From NCBI GenBank assembly GCA_028023455.1, contig JAQFVV010006504.1, positions 60,001-124,000 of the forward strand: DNA of 64,000 bases. Reading direction: 5' to 3'. Numbering within the stretch: position 1 is the first letter of the stretch; the number at the start of each line of letters is the position of its first letter. Shown here piece after piece: positions 58,898 through 64,000 of the stretch. A program made the translations under genes and the position numbers. Under the pieces are notes generated by a model. That model was not told the DNA's origin, made no database searches, and was given only the letters and a program-made list of their open reading frames with translations. This stretch comes from Epiperipatus broadwayi. Its lineage: Eukaryota > Onychophora > Udeonychophora > Euonychophora > Peripatidae.

Positions 58898-59383
58898 TTT
58901 GACATATGAAAAAATAAGAAAAAAAAAATGAGTATGTAGTTTTTCAAACGTATTCTTAAAACTAAATTTAATATTAATAATACATACAATACGTATGCTA
59001 AGAAAAGCTTGTTTAATACTATAAAATAAATTAGTATGCTGAACATGCTTTCGACTAATTAGTAGCCATAATGATAGCTATTATTGTTAACTATAAAATA
59101 GATATGTCATACTTCTCTAGAAAGACGTTTAAAGAACTTTTTTTTTTTTTTAAAAAAAAAAGATTATACTCACATATTAAGTTTAATAAATGTTACAGTA
59201 AAAATGAAAGATCCTTATCCAAATTAGGTTTTTACATATAGTTATAATCAACATAAAAAATAAAGAATATATTATTTACAAATATAATTTTTGAAAGTTA
59301 TTGATGACTACAGCCATTTTAGTAACATAGTCAAAATAAGAGTCGTAGATTACATGACCCTATTCTTTTAAGCTTGTAAGTTA

Positions 59384-59654
59384 TAAACAATGATGATTAC
59401 CAATTCCCCAACAAGCTTTGTGATAAATGCTTAGCTAGAGAAAGCATTTAAAATATCTCTGTCAGGATCCCTCCCCCCAAACCTCTGACCATAGTTTCAT
59501 GCTCTGGCACTCCTCAGAGCATCTCTCTGAGGAGTGCCAGAGCATGAAACCATGATCAGAGTTGGGGGTGGGGTGACAATGATATTTTAAATGCTTTCTC
59601 TAGCTAAGCATTTATCATACAGCTTGTTGAGGAATTGGCAATCCTCATTGTTTA
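59384..59654. repeat. Fold-back repeat, about 135-bp arms, 5-bp loop
   Basis: 59384-59519 pairs with 59525-59654 across the loop CATCT. The inner 13 bases and a 40-base segment around ATAAATGCTTAGCTAGAGAA are exact; some mismatches lie elsewhere. No coding content. Confidence 0.93.
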
Positions 59655-60410
59655 TTTTAGTAACATATTTTAAAATATATTACATAAATAAGATTTGATG
59701 AAGTTTTTAAAATTTTCAAAACAATAGCAATTTAAAAAAAAAAAAAAACTAAAAGTATTTTAAATTGTAAGGCATTTGCAGGAGTAGACTAACTCTGATG
59801 TTTAAGGTTCTTGATTTATGATTTATTTCTCTCATTTTCAGTGCTCACCCTGCTTATGAACTCAATAACCTAATCGAATGTTTATTTTATTTTTTATTCA
59901 ACGTCATAAACTATTTTCTTTTTTGAACATTTGAAAACATTTATTTATAAATTTGAGTTCATTAAAGTCTCTTTGTGTTAGCTTTCTATGTGAGAGGAAG
60001 GGATATTATAGGAAAAAATTATATCCCCTCAAAAGTGATACGAATGTTAAAAAAATATATACCTTATTAAAATATAGAATTTAATTTTCTAAGAACCATT
60101 TTAGTTATATAAGCAAGAAAATGTTTTTTTAGTACTTTATGTTTATTCAAATAAAGAAGTATTTGTGAATGTATGGTTATTTGGCCTTAAAATCACAGCA
60201 TGTTAAAATAAACAAACAGAAACTTAAAGATATCATCCAATAATATAAATTCTTGTTAAAAAGAAATCTAGAAATTAAGCAGGCCAAATATGCATTTCAA
60301 TATATTACTGTAATTACTGATAAAAAATACCAGTAAATATATATCCATACATTTTTGCTGTAATTTGGACCCATAGCTTTTACTTAAAAAAATAATAATA
60401 CAATTTGTAT

Positions 60411-60686
60411 AATTTAATAAGTATAGTATTTGTCTGTCAACTTCTGACATGCTTTCTGATCCATAAATATTATATATATACCTAATGAAAAATAAAGTAT
60501 AATTTATCTTATTATAAGAACTAAATAATTTTCTTGCCATTCCATCAATAATTTAATAAGTATAGTATTTGTCTGTCAACTTCTGACATGCTTTCTGATC
60601 CATAAATATTATATATACCTAATGAAAAATAAAGTATAATTTATCTTATTATAAGAACTAAATAATTTTATTGCCATTCCATCAAT
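60411..60686. repeat. 139-bp tandem duplication, nearly identical
   Basis: AATTTAATAAGTATAGTATT starts at 60411 and 60550. The copies differ by two bases of a TA run and one C/A substitution (TTTTCTTGCC versus TTTTATTGCC), so the duplication is recent. Confidence 0.95.
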
Positions 60687-60689
60687 AAT

Positions 60690-61162
60690 TGTACTCTTAT
60701 GTCAAAACATAAATAATATTGTCACTCACTGTTGATTACAATGTAGTTATATTTCTATCTCTGTTACTAGAAAGCTTTCTCCGAAATATGTAAAATATTG
60801 TAGCCCAATGAGATGCAAATTTTTTGCCACGTTTTATTTGTTGATTTGACAATTTCTGATTTTATTATTATTTGATAAAAATATTATGTTTAAATTCTTT
60901 TTTCTATTATCTAATAATAAATATATTTATCAATCAAAGTAAACTTTATATGTCTGTTTAATTGAGACATTTTGTAATAATTATGTTTAAAGTTTTAATG
61001 CAACTAAAGATGTTAAATTTAGTCAAGTGTGTTTAAGACTCAGGGATCATAAATTCTAATTTAATTTTTAAAAAACTAAATGTATGTAGATTTAGAATGA
61101 CTTGTACATGAAATGATATCAATTTCTTACAAAATTTATGAAACAATATATATATAAATTAA
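60690..61162. other. Non-coding AT-rich interval
   Basis: No feature supported. Confidence 0.5.
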
Positions 61163-61803
61163 CAAAACATTTTTAACATCTACAACTTAAAAATATTTAA
61201 TTATTTACTTTTTAGATAAAGCTGAGTGGGCTTTTGGTGTTCTACACCAGAATCATAGCTCTCACTGATTGGCTAGGCATGTTGCCCTAATTATTGAGGA
61301 ATAATTGTGGTAATTATGTAAATTAGATTGCAAATATTCCATTTATTTAAAAGTTGAATACTATTTTTATTTTTATTTTTATTAATGACATGATTGTGAT
61401 TGGTGATAATTTATGCCTCCTTAACTTATCTTTCTGTCATCTCATTTCATGCAGACAAAAATAGTGTTTGTTTTTTTGGATTGAAGGCCTATGATTCAAA
61501 GAATGTCATTCTAGTCTACATGAAATAAGATGACAAAACAAGAAAAGTTAAGGAGGCATTGTTTATCATCACCCACAATCACTTCATTAATAGAAAAGAA
61601 AATATTCAACTTTCAAATAAATTAGAATATTTAAAGTCTAATTTAAATAATTATCACATTGATTCCTCAATAAATAAGGCACCACACCTATATAATCAGT
61701 GAGAAGTATCATTGACATATACTACACTGAAAGCATGCTCAGCTGTAACTAAAAAGTAAATAATAAAACTTTTTAGTTGTGGATCTTAAAAATATTTTTT
61801 TTT
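61163..61803. repeat. Fold-back repeat, about 300-bp arms
   Basis: The left arm 61163-61460 is matched inverted by 61495-61803; for example TATGCCTCCTTAACTTATCTT at about 61410 versus AAGTTAAGGAGGCATTG at about 61546, and TTATTTACTTTTTAG at the outer edge on both sides. The arms have diverged moderately. No coding content. Confidence 0.88.
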
Positions 61804-61991
61804 ATCACAAATATAAACAAAAATGAAAAATGATTATATATATAATATTTAAATGTATGTGTATTATTTATATAAATTAATGTAATTATAAAAGGCTTAA
61901 ACTCAGACATCCAAGCTTCCCACAACTAACCAATCTATCTCATACAAGATGACACACATGGCCACATACATGCTAAAACGATAAATGATCT

Positions 61992-62034
61992 CGAATATAC
62001 ATAATTTATGTTGAACCAGCATTCAAGAGTTGGC
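61992..62034 (-). ncRNA. Decayed hammerhead relative
   Basis: Minus strand: GCCAA, CUCUUGA, AUGCUGGUUCAACAU, AAAU, UAUGUAUA, UUCG. It aligns with 57057-57100, but core positions 5 and 6 and G12 are changed, so it is probably inactive. Confidence 0.45.
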
Positions 62035-62624
62035 CAGATCACCATCTCCCAAGCATATATACAATCACTGCTTAGTTTATATTAAGATAACAAATCTTCA
62101 AACTTAATTTACAATCTTCAACTTTCTCTACTCTCCAACTCTTCAGTCATTCATATAATTAATAATCTGAGTATGAAATGCTCAAAGCACTTGATTATGC
62201 CAATATTACTGTCATATCCATGTTGACTTTAAGTGAATCTGACCCCTCACAAATACAACTTTAATATCTCCATTTAATTATACAGAAGAGGAATGGGCAT
62301 AATGCAAGCTGAATATGTACTATTTAAATACATGTATATTGTCTATAAATAAACAATGTAATTATAAGGGACTTGAATTCCTCTCACCCCTCTTCTGTAT
62401 AATTAAAAAAACATATGAATGAGGAATCAGACTGAATTAAGGTCAACATGGAAATGACAATTATATTGGTATCATGAAGGAATTTGAACATTTCATTCTT
62501 AGATATGGATCGCTGAAGAGTTGGAGAGTGAAGAAGATTGAAGTTTGTTCATTAAAGTGTAAAAATTTGCTATCTTAATTTAAACTGAGCAGTGATTCTA
62601 TATGTGTGGGTGGTGGTGATCTGG

Positions 62625-62667
62625 ACCAACAGATGAGTGCTGGTTCAGCATGAAATACTTTTACTGG
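62625..62667 (+). ncRNA. Decayed hammerhead relative
   Basis: ACCAA, CAGAUGA (U4 changed to A), stem II GUGCUG-GUU-CAGCAU (better paired than at 57.06 kb), GAAA, AUACUUUUA, CUGG. The core change and broken stem III suggest it no longer cleaves. Confidence 0.5.
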
Positions 62668-62764
62668 AAATCATTTATCTTTTTTGCATGTATGTTGTCA
62701 TGTGTATTAGTTATATAAGATGGATTGGATCATTATGGGGATATATATATATATATATATATAT

Positions 62765-63834
62765 ATGATAAACAAAACAAGTTATAAATTTCATTAACTT
62801 GCTTATAGCTTGCATTTTATGATCACTAGATGGAGCTTTATCAATATCTCCATACAAGCTTTGTATACCTAAATGCTGAGAGAGACAGAATTCAATATCT
62901 CTTTCATTGTCTCCACCTTAAGATCAGCTGATTTCAAGCTAATTGGCTATCATCAATGAAGGGTAGGGACTAGAAACTAGATGTAAATACTGACCCTAAA
63001 ATTCAGCATTTATGAAAGATGTTTCTGTCATCTTGTAAGCGTGAATTTTTCAGATACATAAATATCTTCAAATCCAGTTAAACAAACTACACAGTTATAT
63101 GGGTCTGAAAACAGTTCAGTTTCACCATATAGTAAAACCCTCTGCAATATATATCTTTGCAAAAACCTTCAATGGTACATTTATGATAAACAAAACAAGT
63201 TATAAATTTCATTAACTTGCTTATAGCTTACATTTTATGATCACTAGATAGAGCTTTACCAATATCTCCATAAAGCTTTGTATACATAAATGCTGAGAGA
63301 GACAGAATTCAATATCTCTTTCATTGTCTCCACTTTCAGATCAGCTGATTTCAAGAAAATTGGCTATCATCAGTGAAGGGTAGGGAGTAGAAACTAGATC
63401 TAAACACTGACTCTAAAACTCAGCCTTTATGAAAGATGTTTCTGTCAGCTTGCAACCATGAATTTTTCAGATACGTAAAACAAACTACACAGTTATATGG
63501 GTCTCAGATATTTATGTATCTGAAAAATTCATGCTTGCAAGCTGACAGAAACATCTTTCATAAATGCTGAGTTTTAGAGTCAGTATTTAGATCTAGTTTT
63601 TAATCCCTATCCTTCACTGATGATAGCCAATTTTCTTGGAATCAGCTGATCTGAAGGTGGAGACAACAAAAGAGATATTGAATTGGTCTCTCTTAGCATT
63701 TATGTATACAAAGCTTTATTGAGATATTGGTAAAGCTTTATCTAGTGATCATAAAATGCAAGCTATAAGCAAGTTAACAAAATTTATAACTTGTTTTGTT
63801 TATCATAAATGTACCCTTGAATGTTTTTGCAATG

Positions 63835-63899
<65 letters not shown>

Positions 63900-64000
63900 C
63901 AGAGACTTTTACTGCTTTCAGACCCATATAACTGTAGTTTGTTTAACTGGATTTGAAGATATTTATGCATCTGAAAAATTTACGCTTGCAAGCTGACAGA
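62765..64000. repeat. Nested palindrome: tandem pair facing its own inverted copy, runs off the window
   Basis: Unit 1 (62765-63182) and unit 2 (63183-63482) are direct copies starting ATGATAAACAAAACAAG. The sequence then inverts: 63508-63806 is the reverse complement of unit 2 and 63898-64000 of the far part of unit 1. The axis lies near 63496. (TA)n tracts at 62743-62767, 63834-63860 and 63869-63896 sit at the outer edges. No coding content. Confidence 0.92.

Larger units (their letters stand above)
61925..62738. repeat. Fold-back repeat carrying decayed hammerhead copies in both arms
   Basis: 61925-62300 and 62385-62738 are inverted, diverged copies; for example TATACAGAAGAGG at 62280 versus CCTCTTCTGTATA at 62390, and CTCTCCAACTCTTCAG versus CTGAAGAGTTGGAGAG. 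The centre holds the dispersed 34.2-kb repeat (ATTTAAATACATGTATATTG). Each arm has a relative of the 57057-57100 hammerhead. Confidence 0.85.

Overview
The window is strongly AT-rich (about three quarters A+T by eye, not computed). It carries long (TA)n, (ATT)n and (GA)n microsatellites, many frameshifted or stop-ridden reading frames, and eukaryotic transposon families only: Penelope-like elements (PLEs), Ty3/gypsy, LINE fragments, hAT (ZBED5-like) and Merlin. This fits the nuclear genome of an AT-rich metazoan, probably an invertebrate; I cannot place the phylum. I found no intact host protein-coding gene. Every coding stretch I could recognise is a decayed mobile-element gene.

Layout. 1-3.0 kb: featureless AT-rich DNA. 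3.0-4.6 kb: a complete but internally deleted hAT element with 16-bp terminal inverted repeats and a perfect 8-bp target duplication. 5.4-10.8 kb: PLE fragments (reverse transcriptase at 5.5-6.1 kb, GIY-YIG end at 8.3 kb, a C-terminal piece at 9.0 kb, and an RT plus GIY-YIG element at 9.4-10.8 kb between perfect 65-bp inverted repeats) plus a LINE-like piece at 6.7 kb. 12.2-14.8 kb: PLE palindrome A, two head-to-head copies. 19.3-24.4 kb: a full-length but dead Ty3/gypsy element with two LTRs. 26.6 kb: a LINE 3' end. 27.6-34.2 kb: PLE palindrome B, split by a 3.1-kb Merlin transposon (28.7-31.8 kb) that contains a 198-bp tandem satellite. 37.6-43.9 kb and 53.8-55.6 kb: two copies of a duplicated block, the first opened by a 4.6-kb insertion between (TA)n tracts. 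44.7-46.4 kb: a second, antisense gypsy pol remnant. 49.4-53.2 kb: PLE palindrome C. 57.06 kb: a short sequence with the complete layout of a type I hammerhead ribozyme. 58.8 kb: a retroposed tRNA-Gly(TCC) pseudogene. 59.4-64.0 kb: four fold-back (palindromic) repeats, the last running off the window end.

Main result. Three separate PLE loci share one architecture: a longer minus-strand copy facing a 5'-truncated plus-strand copy. All six outer 3' ends carry a short RNA-foldable motif laid out like a hammerhead ribozyme (stem I, core, stem II, AAA, tiny stem III, stem I'). Between families stem I and stem II change by paired substitutions. In family A the first core segment reads UUGACAA instead of CUGAUGA, which would replace the known C3-G8 tertiary pair with U3-A8. 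A separate, fully canonical core lies at 57.06 kb, with decayed relatives in a fold-back at 62 kb. No activity can be shown from sequence alone; structure search and cleavage assays would decide.
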